Source: Terriglobia bacterium (GTDB taxonomy: Bacteria > Acidobacteriota > Terriglobia > UBA7540). Taken from it: a DNA stretch of 64,000 bases. The DNA lies in contig DASTAW010000040.1 in assembly GCA_035712365.1 (NCBI GenBank), forward strand, positions 95,467 through 159,466, read 5' to 3'. Positions 32,692 through 41,771 of this stretch are shown piece after piece. The notes under the pieces are model-generated. The model was not told the origin of the DNA. It saw only the letters and a list, made by a program, of their open reading frames with translations, and ran no database searches. The position numbers and the translations under genes are program-made. How positions within the stretch are numbered: position 1 is the stretch's first letter; every line of letters begins with the position of its first letter.

Positions 32692-33105
32692 CTATTCTCC
32701 CAGGACCTTGATCAGGACGCGTTTGCGCCGCTGGCCGTCAAACTCGGCATAATACACCTGCTGCCACGGGCCGAGGTCAAGCCGGCCGCGCGTGACGGGC
32801 ACCAGCACCTGGTGTCCCACCAGCAGATTTTTCAGGTGGGCGTCGCCGTTGGTTTCCCCTGTCTGGTGGTGGCGGTAATCGGAGCGGAACGGTGCGAGTT
32901 GTTCCAGCCACTCGTCGATGTCGCCGATCAGGCCGTCTTCAGCATCATTAATATAGACCCCGGCAGTGATGTGCATGGCGGAGGCCAGCACCAGGCCTTC
33001 CTGGATGTTGGCGGCCTCCAGCGCCTTTTCAATTTCGGCGGTAATATTGATGAACTCGCGCTTTTTCTTGGTGTTGAACCACAGATATTGCGTGTGAGCT
33101 TTCAT
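32692..33105 (-). CDS. YjbQ family protein (UPF0047)
   Basis: 137 residues, single domain. The motifs [37 protein letters not shown] and [13 protein letters not shown] define the family. Members have been reported to have weak thiamine-phosphate synthase activity, but the physiological role is unsettled. The gene is convergent with the M16 pair and divergent from the dehydrogenase operon. Confidence 0.88.
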   Translation of the reverse strand: MKAHTQYLWFNTKKKREFINITAEIEKALEAANIQEGLVLASAMHITAGVYINDAEDGLIGDIDEWLEQLAPFRSDYRHHQTGETNGDAHLKNLLVGHQVLVPVTRGRLDLGPWQQVYYAEFDGQRRKRVLIKVLGE

Positions 33106-33157
33106 AGTCCCTCTGCCTTCTATAAATTTTTTCTATAGCTTCAATAGACGGCCTGCA

Positions 33158-33186
33158 TTGACCAGCCCTGCCCAAAATCTTATGCT
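33158..33186 (+). promoter_or_regulatory. Promoter of the 2-oxoacid dehydrogenase operon
   Basis: TTGACC (33158-33163), 17-nt spacer, TATGCT (33181-33186); predicted start of transcription near 33194, about 105 nt ahead of the first gene. Confidence 0.5.
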
Positions 33187-33299
33187 TATTGTAGAATGTT
33201 GCGTTGTCTTAATGGTCGTTTGCCTTACACTCCGCGAGAGACTACACGAGCGACGCTCGCAGAACCTGGGGTAAACAGGGAAATCGCAGGAGGCTTAAT

Positions 33300-34364
33300 A
33301 TGAAATCCGGCAATTCCAGCCGAGGCGCCGTGCATGTGCCAGACGCCAGCGCCAGCATAGCCGAGGCCCATCTGGTTGAACAGCAGGAGCGTGCCCGTCA
33401 GAAGGACCCGCAACTGTTGAGAGACCTTTTGGAGAAGATGTTGCTGATCCGGCGCTTCGAGGAAAAGTCAGCCGAGATGTATACGCTGGGAAAGATTGGC
33501 GGCTTTTGCCATCTCTATATCGGTCAAGAGGCAGTTGGAGTTGGAGCCATCGCAGCTCTGGAACCCGAAGACGCCGTTCTTTGCTCTTACCGTGACCACG
33601 GCCAAGCCCTGGCGCGCGGAATGGATCCCGGAGCCATCATGGCCGAGCTTTTTGGCAAGCGCACCGGATGTTCGAAGGGCAAAGGCGGATCGATGCACCT
33701 TTTTGACCCCGCCGTGGGTTTCCTGGGCGGGCATGGCATCGTGGGCGGCCAGATTCCGCTGGCTGCCGGCGTGGCGTTTGCCGCCAAGTATCTGGGCCAG
33801 TCCCGCGTGACGTTGTGCTTTTTTGGCGAGGCGGCGGTGAACATCGGGTCCTTCCATGAATCATTAAACCTGGCCCAACTATGGAAGCTTCCGGTGGTGT
33901 TTATTTGCGAAAACAATGAATTCGGGATGGGCACGCCGATTCTCAAGACCTCCGCTATCCGCGACCTGTCAGAGAAGGCCGGTTCGTATGACATGGCCCG
34001 GGCGGTCGTAGATGGCATGGACGTGCTTTCGGTTTACGACGGAATATCTGAGGCGGTTGAGCGGGCCCGCAAGGAAGACCTGCCCACGCTGATTGAAGCC
34101 CGGACATACCGCTTTATGGGCCACTCGATGTCTGATCCGGCCCATGGCACCTACCGCACGCGGGAAGAACTTGCTGAACACCGGCAGCGCGACCCCATCA
34201 AACGCTTCACTTCCACACTGGAATCCCTGGGCATAATCAATCAGGAATATATCGATGACCTGGACAGCAGGATTCGTGAAGTCGTCGATCAGGCAGTGGC
34301 GTTTGCAGATGAAAGTCCGGATCCCGCGCCCGAAGATTTGGCAACAGACGTTTATCTCCCGTAG
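33300..34364 (+). CDS. pdhA: 2-oxoacid (pyruvate-type) dehydrogenase E1 component, alpha subunit
   Basis: 354 residues. With the beta subunit it decarboxylates pyruvate or a related 2-oxoacid using thiamine diphosphate. Family signatures are MLLIRRFEEKSAEMYTLGKIGGFCHLYIGQEA and the phosphorylation-loop region RFMGHSMSDPAHGTYRT. In the ThDP/Mg2+ motif the usual GDGA is G176-E177-A178-A, while the distal NN (CENNEFG) is intact. The conservative D-to-E change may still bind Mg2+ but is unusual. The N-terminus carries an extra ~35 residues before the conserved domain. AGGAGG lies 7 nt upstream of the ATG. First gene of an E1alpha-E1beta-E2 operon; E3 is not in the window. Confidence 0.9.
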   Translation: MKSGNSSRGAVHVPDASASIAEAHLVEQQERARQKDPQLLRDLLEKMLLIRRFEEKSAEMYTLGKIGGFCHLYIGQEAVGVGAIAALEPEDAVLCSYRDHGQALARGMDPGAIMAELFGKRTGCSKGKGGSMHLFDPAVGFLGGHGIVGGQIPLAAGVAFAAKYLGQSRVTLCFFGEAAVNIGSFHESLNLAQLWKLPVVFICENNEFGMGTPILKTSAIRDLSEKAGSYDMARAVVDGMDVLSVYDGISEAVERARKEDLPTLIEARTYRFMGHSMSDPAHGTYRTREELAEHRQRDPIKRFTSTLESLGIINQEYIDDLDSRIREVVDQAVAFADESPDPAPEDLATDVYLP

Positions 34365-34481
34365 TTCGGCTTGAGCAAAGGCTTTAACGTTTCATCGTGG
34401 GCGGCAACCGGGGCCCTGGGACCTTCAGGACGTATGTCCGGGCCGCAACCGCTGCCACAATAAAGAGAGCGAGGAACACTA

Positions 34482-35462
34482 ATGGCAGTTCTGGCATTCA
34501 GGGAAGCGCTCAATCAGGCGATGCGCGAAGAAATGCAGCGTGACGAGAGGGTCTTCCTGATGGGCGAGGAAGTGGGCGCCTACAACGGCGCCTATAAGGT
34601 CAGCAAAGGATTGCTGGACGAATTCGGCCCCAAGCGCGTTCTCGACACGCCCATCACTGAGCTTGGCTTCACAGGCCTCGGTGTGGGCGCCGCCATGGCG
34701 GGGCTGCGGCCTATTGTTGAAATGATGACCTTTAATTTCTCGCTGTTGGCCCTCGACCAGATTGTCAACAGCGCCGCCAAGATGCTTTACATGTCGGGAG
34801 GCCAGGTCGGCGCGCCGATGGTTATTCGCGGGCCGGGCGGCGCCGGCCATCAGCTTTCCGCGCAGCACTCGCAGGCACTGGAGGCATGGTTCTGCCACAT
34901 TCCAGGTCTCAAGGTCGTGACGCCTTCCACGCCCGCGGACGCCAAGGGCCTGCTGAAGACTTCTATTCGTGACAACAACCCCGTCATTTTTATCGAATCG
35001 GAAGTCCTTTATGGCCTGAAGGGCGAAGTTCCCGAGGGCGAGTATACGATCCCGCTGGGCGTTGCGGAAATCAAGCGTCCCGGAAACGACGTTACACTGG
35101 TGGCGCACGCGAAGATGGTCCATGTGGCGCTCGAGGCCGCCGAGGAGCTTGAAAAGGAAGGGATCGACGCCGAAATCATCGACCCGCGAACGCTTCGTCC
35201 GCTCGACACTGAAACCATCCTTCAATCAATCAGGAAAACCAACCGGGCCGTCATCGTGGAGGAGGGCTGGCCTTTCTGCGGCATTGGGGCCCAGGTTGTG
35301 GATACGATTCAGCATCAGGCTTTCGACTATCTTGATGCTCCCATCCTGCGCGTAACGGGTGTTGACGTTCCCATGCCCTACGCCAAGCCGCTGGAGCACC
35401 TGCACGCGCCGGACAAGGCCCGAGTGATTGACGCTGTTCACCGCGTAACGTACAAGAATTAG
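34482..35462 (+). CDS. pdhB: 2-oxoacid (pyruvate-type) dehydrogenase E1 component, beta subunit
   Basis: 326 residues, the usual length. Signatures are ALNQAMREEMQRDERVFLMGEEVGAYNGAYKVSKGLL, DTPITELGFTGLGVGAAMAGLRPIVE and AQHSQALEAWFCHIPGLKVV. It completes the heterotetrameric E1 with the upstream gene (117-nt gap with no feature seen other than a purine-rich ribosome-binding site). Confidence 0.93.
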   Translation: MAVLAFREALNQAMREEMQRDERVFLMGEEVGAYNGAYKVSKGLLDEFGPKRVLDTPITELGFTGLGVGAAMAGLRPIVEMMTFNFSLLALDQIVNSAAKMLYMSGGQVGAPMVIRGPGGAGHQLSAQHSQALEAWFCHIPGLKVVTPSTPADAKGLLKTSIRDNNPVIFIESEVLYGLKGEVPEGEYTIPLGVAEIKRPGNDVTLVAHAKMVHVALEAAEELEKEGIDAEIIDPRTLRPLDTETILQSIRKTNRAVIVEEGWPFCGIGAQVVDTIQHQAFDYLDAPILRVTGVDVPMPYAKPLEHLHAPDKARVIDAVHRVTYKN

Positions 35463-35491
35463 CCCGGCCAACTTTTCTCAAGAGGTTTCGT

Positions 35492-36763
35492 ATGGCATCT
35501 CGAGTTCTAATGCCCAAGGGCAGCGATACCATGACCGAGGGCAAGGTCCTGAAGTGGCTTAAGAACGAAGGCGAGCAGGTCGCGAACGGGGACGCCCTGG
35601 TCGAAATTGAGACCGACAAAGTGGACATGGAAGTCGAGTCGATGGCCTCCGGCGTCCTGCGCAAGGTCCTGGTGCAGGCAGGAGAAACCGTTCCGGTGGG
35701 GCAGATGCTGGCCGTCATCGGCAAAGCGGAAGAGGATATTTCATCTCTCGTCTCCTCCAACGGCGGGGCCGCCGCAGCCAAGCCGCCAGCCGGGCCGCAA
35801 AAGACAGAAACCGGTTCGAAAGAGGCTGCGCCGCCTCAGCCGCTGGCCAGAGCCGCGGCCCCTGGTCCCGGCCCAGCGCCAACGCCCCAGCCAACAGAGG
35901 GTGGGCGCGTTCTGGCTTCGCCGCTGGCTCGCCGCATAGCGCGCGACACAGGGCTGGATCTCGCAGCCATTCAGGGCTCTGGACCCGGAGGGCGCATCAT
36001 TCGCCGCGACGTGGAATCCGCCGCTGCCACGGGCGCTCCGTCGGCGGCTTCGAGGGTGCAGTTCGCTCCGCAAGGCCCTGAATTTCGCGATGAACCTCTC
36101 AGCCAGATGCGCAAGACCATTGCCCAAAGGCTCGCTCAGAGCCTTGGCCCGGTTCCCCACTTCTATCTGACGATTGACGTGGACATGAAGAAGGCGAAGG
36201 AACTGCGCGAGTCGGCGAACAAGCTGAACCCCAATTTGAAGCTGACCTACAATGACATCATCGTAAAGGCCTGCGCGGTGGCGCTGATCCAGCACCCCGA
36301 TGTCAATGCCAGTTTCACCGGCAACGCCATCCGATATCATAACCGTGTCCACCTCGGCATTGCCGTCGCCATTGATGGCGGCGGCCTCATCACACCGGTC
36401 GTGCGCGATTGCAATCTCAAAACCCTGCAACAGATATCGACGGAATCCAAAGACCTGATTGCGCGTGCCCGCACCCGCAAGCTGAAGCCCGAAGAGTATA
36501 CGGGCGGGACCTTCAGCGTCTCCAATCTGGGCATGATGGGCATCGTGGAATTCTCGGCGGTCATCAACCCGCCTGAGGGCGCCATTCTGGCCATTGGCTC
36601 GGTTGAAGAAAAGCCCGTGGTGGAAAACGGGCAGATCACCATAGGGTTCCGTTGCAGGATGACGCTCTCCTGTGACCATCGCGTCGTTGATGGTGCGACG
36701 GGCGCGCGGTTCCTGCAGTCGCTCCAGCAGATTCTGGAGAATCCCATTCTGATGGCCCTTTAG
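35492..36763 (+). CDS. pdhC: Dihydrolipoamide acyltransferase (E2 component)
   Basis: 423 residues. The N-terminal lipoyl domain has the lipoylated lysine K43 in ETDKVDME. An Ala/Pro-rich linker spans about 85-140. The peripheral subunit-binding domain (SPLARRIARDTGLDLAAIQGSGPGGRI) follows at about 145-175. The catalytic domain is at about 200-423, with the HRVVDG active-site motif in SCDHRVVDGATGARFL. It transfers the acyl group from E1 to CoA. Last gene of the operon; acetyl versus branched-chain specificity is not decided by sequence. Confidence 0.92.
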   Translation: MASRVLMPKGSDTMTEGKVLKWLKNEGEQVANGDALVEIETDKVDMEVESMASGVLRKVLVQAGETVPVGQMLAVIGKAEEDISSLVSSNGGAAAAKPPAGPQKTETGSKEAAPPQPLARAAAPGPGPAPTPQPTEGGRVLASPLARRIARDTGLDLAAIQGSGPGGRIIRRDVESAAATGAPSAASRVQFAPQGPEFRDEPLSQMRKTIAQRLAQSLGPVPHFYLTIDVDMKKAKELRESANKLNPNLKLTYNDIIVKACAVALIQHPDVNASFTGNAIRYHNRVHLGIAVAIDGGGLITPVVRDCNLKTLQQISTESKDLIARARTRKLKPEEYTGGTFSVSNLGMMGIVEFSAVINPPEGAILAIGSVEEKPVVENGQITIGFRCRMTLSCDHRVVDGATGARFLQSLQQILENPILMAL

Positions 36764-37630
36764 AGATTCCCTCCTGGCTTGGAGGATGGAGTTGATTCCC
36801 GCGGAATCCAGGATGAAGATCCCCGGCGCACGGTCCTCGACCGCGGTGGGATCGCCCAGCCGACATCGAGAAGCGCGGCATGGGTGGAAATCTCCTGCGC
36901 CGTCATGCAGCGGCGGGTTTCGATTGCAGCTTCAATCTAAGCTACCTCTGTAGGGGTGAGCTGACGCAGCACGCCCATCGAGCAGGTTTTTTGATTGGCG
37001 GCAATCTCACCGGGCGGCGTCATTCCGTCTACCACTGCAACGGGCCGCTCACCAAGGTGGGGCTCGCTCCGCAAAACGGCTTGCAGCGCCAGGCATGAAA
37101 CCTCCAACCAGAGTATCGATTTCACCCAATCCTGTCAGCAGCAACCATCGAAAGCCGCCTCGCACCATAAGATTCCGGAGGTAAACAGAAGCTGCGGTGA
37201 AGCGTTTTTCGATGCGATCAGGCTGCCTGCAACCGTCCCGATACCGTCGGCGCACTCTGATTGCGGCGAGACATAAGCCGCCTGCAACCTCTGATATTTC
37301 ATGGTCTCACAGACGCATAACCGCGACTGTGCGTAAAAATACTTATGCTCAGAGTACATAGTTTTACGAATTGTAACGACTCGATGGCCCTCCTAAACTG
37401 TGAAGTGGGTTGAGGGCCGGGTCAGATCAGAAACAGCACACCGCATTCCTAGAAATCTCGGCGACCTGAACAGGCGCTGAGCTGAGTCGCATCGCCGGCC
37501 GTCAAACACATCTATCGTTGGGACAGACGCTAAACCACCTGGACGGTCCAGGAATGGGACTGAAAAGGCGGAGCTAAGTCGGGGCTGGGCATTTAAAGGA
37601 AAGTCACTGCAATCAGCGAAGGAGGTCGTC
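36764..37630. other. Gene-poor region without recognisable genes
   Basis: About 870 bp in which no ORF shows family motifs, consistent codon use or a credible ribosome-binding site. An inverted repeat CGTAAAA/TTTTACG lies near 37334-37373. Together with the following remnants it looks like a region where genes have decayed. Confidence 0.55.
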
Positions 37631-38104
37631 ATGTGTGATTATTCGTTAATGGGTGTGCCAAATCGCCTGGCGAAAGCAGGCGAGGAGTTGGTGCTCTATA
37701 GGTTTCATACCGGCACGCTGGGGTTCACCTCGCTTCTGGAAGCCACAGAGCGCCAGTGTCCGAGAAGTTTTTGGCATCGGCTGACGAGGAGCTCGTTTTC
37801 GCCCGGCGCGGCGGTCCCGGCCGTGTGCATTCCTCCCGGCGCTCGCCTGAGGCTCGAAGATGTGCCGAATAGCCTGCAATTGCGGCTGGAGGTTGGCCAG
37901 AAAGAGGAGGTTACGTTCACCCAACTGAGCGTTGAGCCGCACAGGCATCGCGATGCCGTTCGTTTTGACAACGGAAGAACATCCAGGATTCAGGATCTGC
38001 GGCCCGGAATGCGAGCCAAGGTCCTGGACCTCTCGCGTGGCAGCGATTCCGAGCCCGGCATGGACGATTCTCTGGAATTCCTGGAAGTCTTCCTTCGGAG
38101 CTAG
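37631..38104 (+). CDS. Conserved hypothetical protein, MCDYS-type
   Basis: 157 residues, soluble, no signal peptide. It begins MCDYSLMGVPNRLA and contains PAVCIPPGARLRLEDVP and EEVTFTQLS…HRDAVRFDNG. Together these mark a small family of uncharacterised proteins seen in several phyla. GAAGGAGG precedes the ATG. The segment at about 40-60 (QCPRSFWHRLTRSS) looks less conserved. Function unknown. Confidence 0.7.
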   Translation: MCDYSLMGVPNRLAKAGEELVLYRFHTGTLGFTSLLEATERQCPRSFWHRLTRSSFSPGAAVPAVCIPPGARLRLEDVPNSLQLRLEVGQKEEVTFTQLSVEPHRHRDAVRFDNGRTSRIQDLRPGMRAKVLDLSRGSDSEPGMDDSLEFLEVFLRS

Positions 38105-38144
38105 TGCAACTGGCTGGCGCGGAATATTGCCAGCAAATGCATGA

Positions 38145-38393
38145 GGGCGGGACGTGCTTCATGCCAAGGACCTGGCAGGTGCGCTGCTGTTGGCAGAGAA
38201 GCACATGGGCGCGATTACGGGGCGCGCGTTCAACATTGGGGGAGGGCCGGCCAACTCCATCAGCCTGCTTCAAGTGCTGGAGTTGAGTGGCGAAATTTGC
38301 GGGCCCAAGCCGCGTTTCACGGTGGGACCCAGCACGCTGCCGCGGATTTTTCCCGTCTGGCCGTCGCCGATCGGACCGCCAACACTCATCTGA
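38145..38393 (+). pseudogene. C-terminal fragment of an NAD-dependent epimerase/dehydratase
   Basis: The frame reads RDVLHAKDLAGALLLAE and AFNIGGGPANSISLLQVLEL, a clear match to extended-SDR sugar-nucleotide epimerases just before their C-terminus. The Rossmann domain and the YxxxK active site are absent upstream, and the end is abnormal (PRIFPVWPSPIGPP). A start at 38154 is not supported by a ribosome-binding site. Confidence 0.7.
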
Positions 38394-38402
38394 TCGCGGA
38401 AG

Positions 38403-38515
38403 GCTGAAAGGCTGCGAGAACTGGTGCAGCCGCGGCCTGTTGCAATTTACAGCAGTCCGCTGGAACGCGCGGTTGAATCCGCCGGTATCCTGGCGGCAGG
38501 CTCCAACCTGAGGTA
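38403..38515 (+). pseudogene. Fragment of a histidine phosphatase (phosphoglycerate-mutase-like)
   Basis: The frame reads AERLRELVQPRPVAIYSSPLERAVESAGILAA and then a stop. The AIYSSPLERAxE block is the second conserved segment of histidine phosphatases. The N-terminal RHG motif is missing, so this is a remnant. From 38516 to 38874 I see only non-coding sequence. Confidence 0.55.
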
Positions 38516-38874
38516 GAGACAGAAGAATTCCTGACTGCTCCCTGACTGTTTGCTGGGCAAACTGCGAGGACCACAGCATTGACTGGGGCTGTAATGTTCT
38601 GGAACGACCCCAACAATGCGTCTCACTGGTATTCCACCCTCGGTCCCGAACGGACCTGAAACCGACATACCTTTCCGACGAACCTTTACCTCCGCCACAT
38701 TTCAACCGGAGAGCGCGCCATCACTTTCCCTTGGCCGCGGGGAGCCACGGCAGGCAGGATTGGTGGGCCGGCGCCACTGAAGCTGAAGGGGCGTCGAGCG
38801 AATGCAGGGGCGCGCTTGCGTCTGGTTTCCTGTTTGAATTCGATCGACTGAAGCAACCCAAAGGAGGAAATATA

Positions 38875-39378
38875 ATGGCAAAAGCAAAAACGTTGAAGGA
38901 ACTGTGTCTCCACGAACTGGAGGATATTTACGACGCCGAAAAACGAATCGTAAAGGCCCTGCCCAAAATGGCCGACGCAGCTTCAGGGGCGGATCTCCGC
39001 AAGGCGCTGGAACACCATCTCGAGCAGACAAAGGGCCACGTCCAGCGGCTGGAGAACGTATTCCAAAACCTGTCAGAGAAGCCCAAAGGGAAAACCTGCG
39101 ACGGCATCAAAGGCATCCTCGCTGAGGGCGAAGATACTGTCAGCGATACCGGCAGTGAGGCGGTCCGAGACGCGGCCATCATTGCCGCCTGTCAGAGGGT
39201 TGAGCACTATGAAATGGCGGTTTACGGCTCCGTACGTTCCTGGATGAACCAGCTTGGGGAGACCAGTAGTGAAGGTTTGTTGCAACAAACTTTAGAAGAA
39301 GAGAAGGAGGCCGACAAGACGCTCACTACCATCGCGATAGGTTCCGCCAATGTTCGCGCCCAGACGGCGCATCCGTAG
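38875..39378 (+). CDS. DUF892 (YciE/YciF) ferritin-like protein
   Basis: 167 residues from the ATG at 38875, preceded by AAAGGAGG. A four-helix ferritin-like bundle is predicted, with LKELCLHELEDIYDAEKRIVKALPKM, HHLEQTKGHVQRLENVF and CQRVEHYEMAVYGSVRSW carrying the conserved Glu and His ligands of the family. Members are linked to stress and osmotic responses; a di-iron site is inferred from homologues. It is followed by another small stress-type gene. Confidence 0.88.
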   Translation: MAKAKTLKELCLHELEDIYDAEKRIVKALPKMADAASGADLRKALEHHLEQTKGHVQRLENVFQNLSEKPKGKTCDGIKGILAEGEDTVSDTGSEAVRDAAIIAACQRVEHYEMAVYGSVRSWMNQLGETSSEGLLQQTLEEEKEADKTLTTIAIGSANVRAQTAHP

Positions 39379-39537
39379 CGAGGGAGGGCGCCGGAGGCAT
39401 TCGGCTGCTGCACGGCACCCTCAGTTCGCAGACGCTTCGTTCGGCTTTCAGCGCACCGGATTCAACGCGTTCGCCGAAAGCCGCACGGGGCCAGGCCGCA
39501 AAACAGAAGAGTTCCAACATTCCAACCGGAGGCGCCA

Positions 39538-39705
39538 ATGCCAAAGAAACACCTACGCGGAGTGAGCAAGAAAGAACAGCGGGAATACGAGCACATCAAG
39601 AACAGCGCGCAGAAGTCCGGACGATACGGCAAGCGCGCGAAGGAGGTTGCCGCTCGGACGGTTATGAAGCACCACAAGCAGGCTGGCCACAAGAAAGGCC
39701 AGTAG
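39538..39705 (+). CDS. Small basic protein (55 aa)
   Basis: ATG at 39538 with GGAGG about 6 nt upstream. The product is MPKKHLRGVSKKEQREYEHIKN… and has 21 Lys/Arg/His among 55 residues. Small proteins with the same KKEQRxYEHIK…A..TV layout occur widely in soil bacteria and are sometimes labelled plasmid stabilisation proteins; their role is unproven and nucleic-acid binding is only a guess. It follows the DUF892 gene, a common neighbour. Confidence 0.6.
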   Translation: MPKKHLRGVSKKEQREYEHIKNSAQKSGRYGKRAKEVAARTVMKHHKQAGHKKGQ

Positions 39706-40059
39706 AACCCGGGACGACCCGCAACCCCGTCGATGCTTATTCGGACTTTACCGCGCGGTGGCGCCACACGGCCCGTCCGGGAGGGCTTGTGTGCCGCGCG
39801 CGGGCAAGCTCAGGATTTCGGCGTGGAGTTTGAGATCGGTCTCGCCGACCGCACTACAGCCCACCGGCCCTGCCGCAATCGGAGCATCCGCACACACGCC
39901 GCGCTATCGAGCAAACCGTGCGGGATACCTTGCCGGGCGTCTGCATGATTTCGTTCCTGACCATGGAAGCTTTTCTCAACTGATCATTCTCCTGAGGCTT
40001 GTTGAGTCCGGGTTCCGGCACGGACATTTGAGCCCGGCGAATTATGAGGTGTCTGCCTT
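39706..40059. other. Intergenic region, nothing recognised
   Basis: 354 bp between the small basic protein and the AI-2E family gene. ORFs here have no motifs; the sequence is GC-rich with a short AT-richer stretch near 39960-39995. Confidence 0.4.
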
Positions 40060-41094
40060 ATGCAGGAGAACCCAGTGGGTTCGCCGGTGCGGGATGCAGA
40101 CTGGCCGAAGCGTCTGGTTTTTTGGGCGTCTGTCGCGGCGTCCCTGTTCCTGTGCGTCTGGTATCGGCTGGACATTATCCTGCTGGCGTTCGCCGGCGCT
40201 CTGCTGGCCATCATTCTGCACGCCTGTGCAGACTGGCTGGAACGCCATACTCCACGAGCCATCAGCCACGGGCTGTCGTATGCGGCTATTCTACTCGGCA
40301 TCGTTATTGTGGCAGCTTTGATCGGATATTGGGTTATCCCCAGCGTCATCGCTGAAGTCGGCCAGATCTCTCAGATCATTCCAAACTCAATCGCGCAAAT
40401 CAAGCAGTATTTGGGCCAGAGCGGGTGGGGCAGGCACCTCGTAGAAATCGCTCAAAACGTGGCGGGCGCAGCTGGACAGGGAAGGCAACTGACCACCGTC
40501 ACCAGGATTCTCGAAGGCACGATTGAAGGAGCCGTGGTTATTCTGGTTGTGGGCCTTTACGGGGCTTTTTACGCTCAAGGATACGCTGCGCGACTGCTGG
40601 ACCTGGTTCCCGACAAGCATCGCGCGCGGGTCACAGAGGCTTCACAGGAAGTGGTGTACACGCTTCGCTGGTGGATGATCGCACAATTAATTCCGATGGT
40701 CGTTCTCGGAATTTCCACCGCCATCGGCCTGTGGCTGCTGCAAGTTCCCATGGCGTTAATCCTGGGGATCTTCACAGGTGCGATGATCTTTATCCCGTAT
40801 GTCGGCTCCTGGCTCGCATTTGTTCCGACTGTCCTCGTTGCTCTCACCAAAGGACCCAGTACGACGATTTACGTGGTCGCGCTGTATCTGGCAATTCACG
40901 TGGCCGAGGGCTACGCGCTGACGCCCCTGGTGCAGAAGAAGGCCGTGCTGTTGCCGCCCGTCATGACAATCTTGTCACAGCTTTTCATGTGGAAAGTGGC
41001 CGGACTGCTGGGCGTGGCGCTGGCAACGCCCATCGCAGCCGCATCCCTCGTGCTGGTAAAGACCCTTTATCTGCACGAGGAAGTGAAGTCGTGA
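40060..41094 (+). CDS. AI-2E family (PerM-like) membrane transporter
   Basis: 344 residues with about eight membrane segments: a helix pair near 20-55, a hydrophilic middle, then paired helices through the C-terminus (VLGISTAIGLWLLQVPMALILGIFTGAMIFIPYVGSW). The family signature in the last third, ILGIFTGAMIFIPYVG and AEGYALTPLVQKKAVLLPPVMTI, is clear. Relatives export autoinducer-2 or act in Na+/H+ exchange; the substrate here is unknown. Confidence 0.88.
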   Translation: MQENPVGSPVRDADWPKRLVFWASVAASLFLCVWYRLDIILLAFAGALLAIILHACADWLERHTPRAISHGLSYAAILLGIVIVAALIGYWVIPSVIAEVGQISQIIPNSIAQIKQYLGQSGWGRHLVEIAQNVAGAAGQGRQLTTVTRILEGTIEGAVVILVVGLYGAFYAQGYAARLLDLVPDKHRARVTEASQEVVYTLRWWMIAQLIPMVVLGISTAIGLWLLQVPMALILGIFTGAMIFIPYVGSWLAFVPTVLVALTKGPSTTIYVVALYLAIHVAEGYALTPLVQKKAVLLPPVMTILSQLFMWKVAGLLGVALATPIAAASLVLVKTLYLHEEVKS

Positions 41095-41447
41095 CGGCAC
41101 ATCCGCGACGAGAGACAGAAAGGTTCCTGATTCGCAATCGTACGGAGAAGCCGAATGCGATTTTTGAACTGATTGTAATGCAGCATAGGCCCGTATCTTC
41201 AAAGCATAGCCGCTAACCCTCGGCTGATCGTCCTTGGCGTTCTGCCATTCGAAGGACTCCGCCAGCATTGAAGAAGATCGGACCGCAGCAGGATCGACCA
41301 TAGACTCGGCAGTCTCTTTAGGACCAGCCAAACCGCTCCTCGAATTGACGAGCGGCGGACTGTAGCCTCAACGCCGACCGGTCTCCTGAATATTTTGTTG
41401 ATCTCGGTTCCTGGGCGCCCGCTGAAAGTTGCAATCCATTGAAATAA
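41095..41447. other. Intergenic region, nothing recognised
   Basis: 353 bp between the AI-2E gene and the tRNA. A minus-strand ORF overlaps it and the end of the transporter but has no recognisable features. Confidence 0.4.
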
Positions 41448-41522
<75 letters not shown>

Positions 41523-41771
41523 TTTACTTTTGCTCACCCTGCCAGCGCACCTGCGCAGCCAGCGGAATCGGTGCGCTTACACCTTCGATATTCGCTCAGT
41601 ATAACACACGCACTTTGCCTGCCGCGGCAATGCGCCCGCCCTGGTCCGTCCTCAACTGCCACTCCCATCTCAGTGTCCAAGGGAAGGCATTCACCATCCT
41701 CGTGCAAAATCAACGCCCAAATCTTAGCGATGCTCGGCCGACCCTTGCGATTGCACCGCACGCAGAACGTC

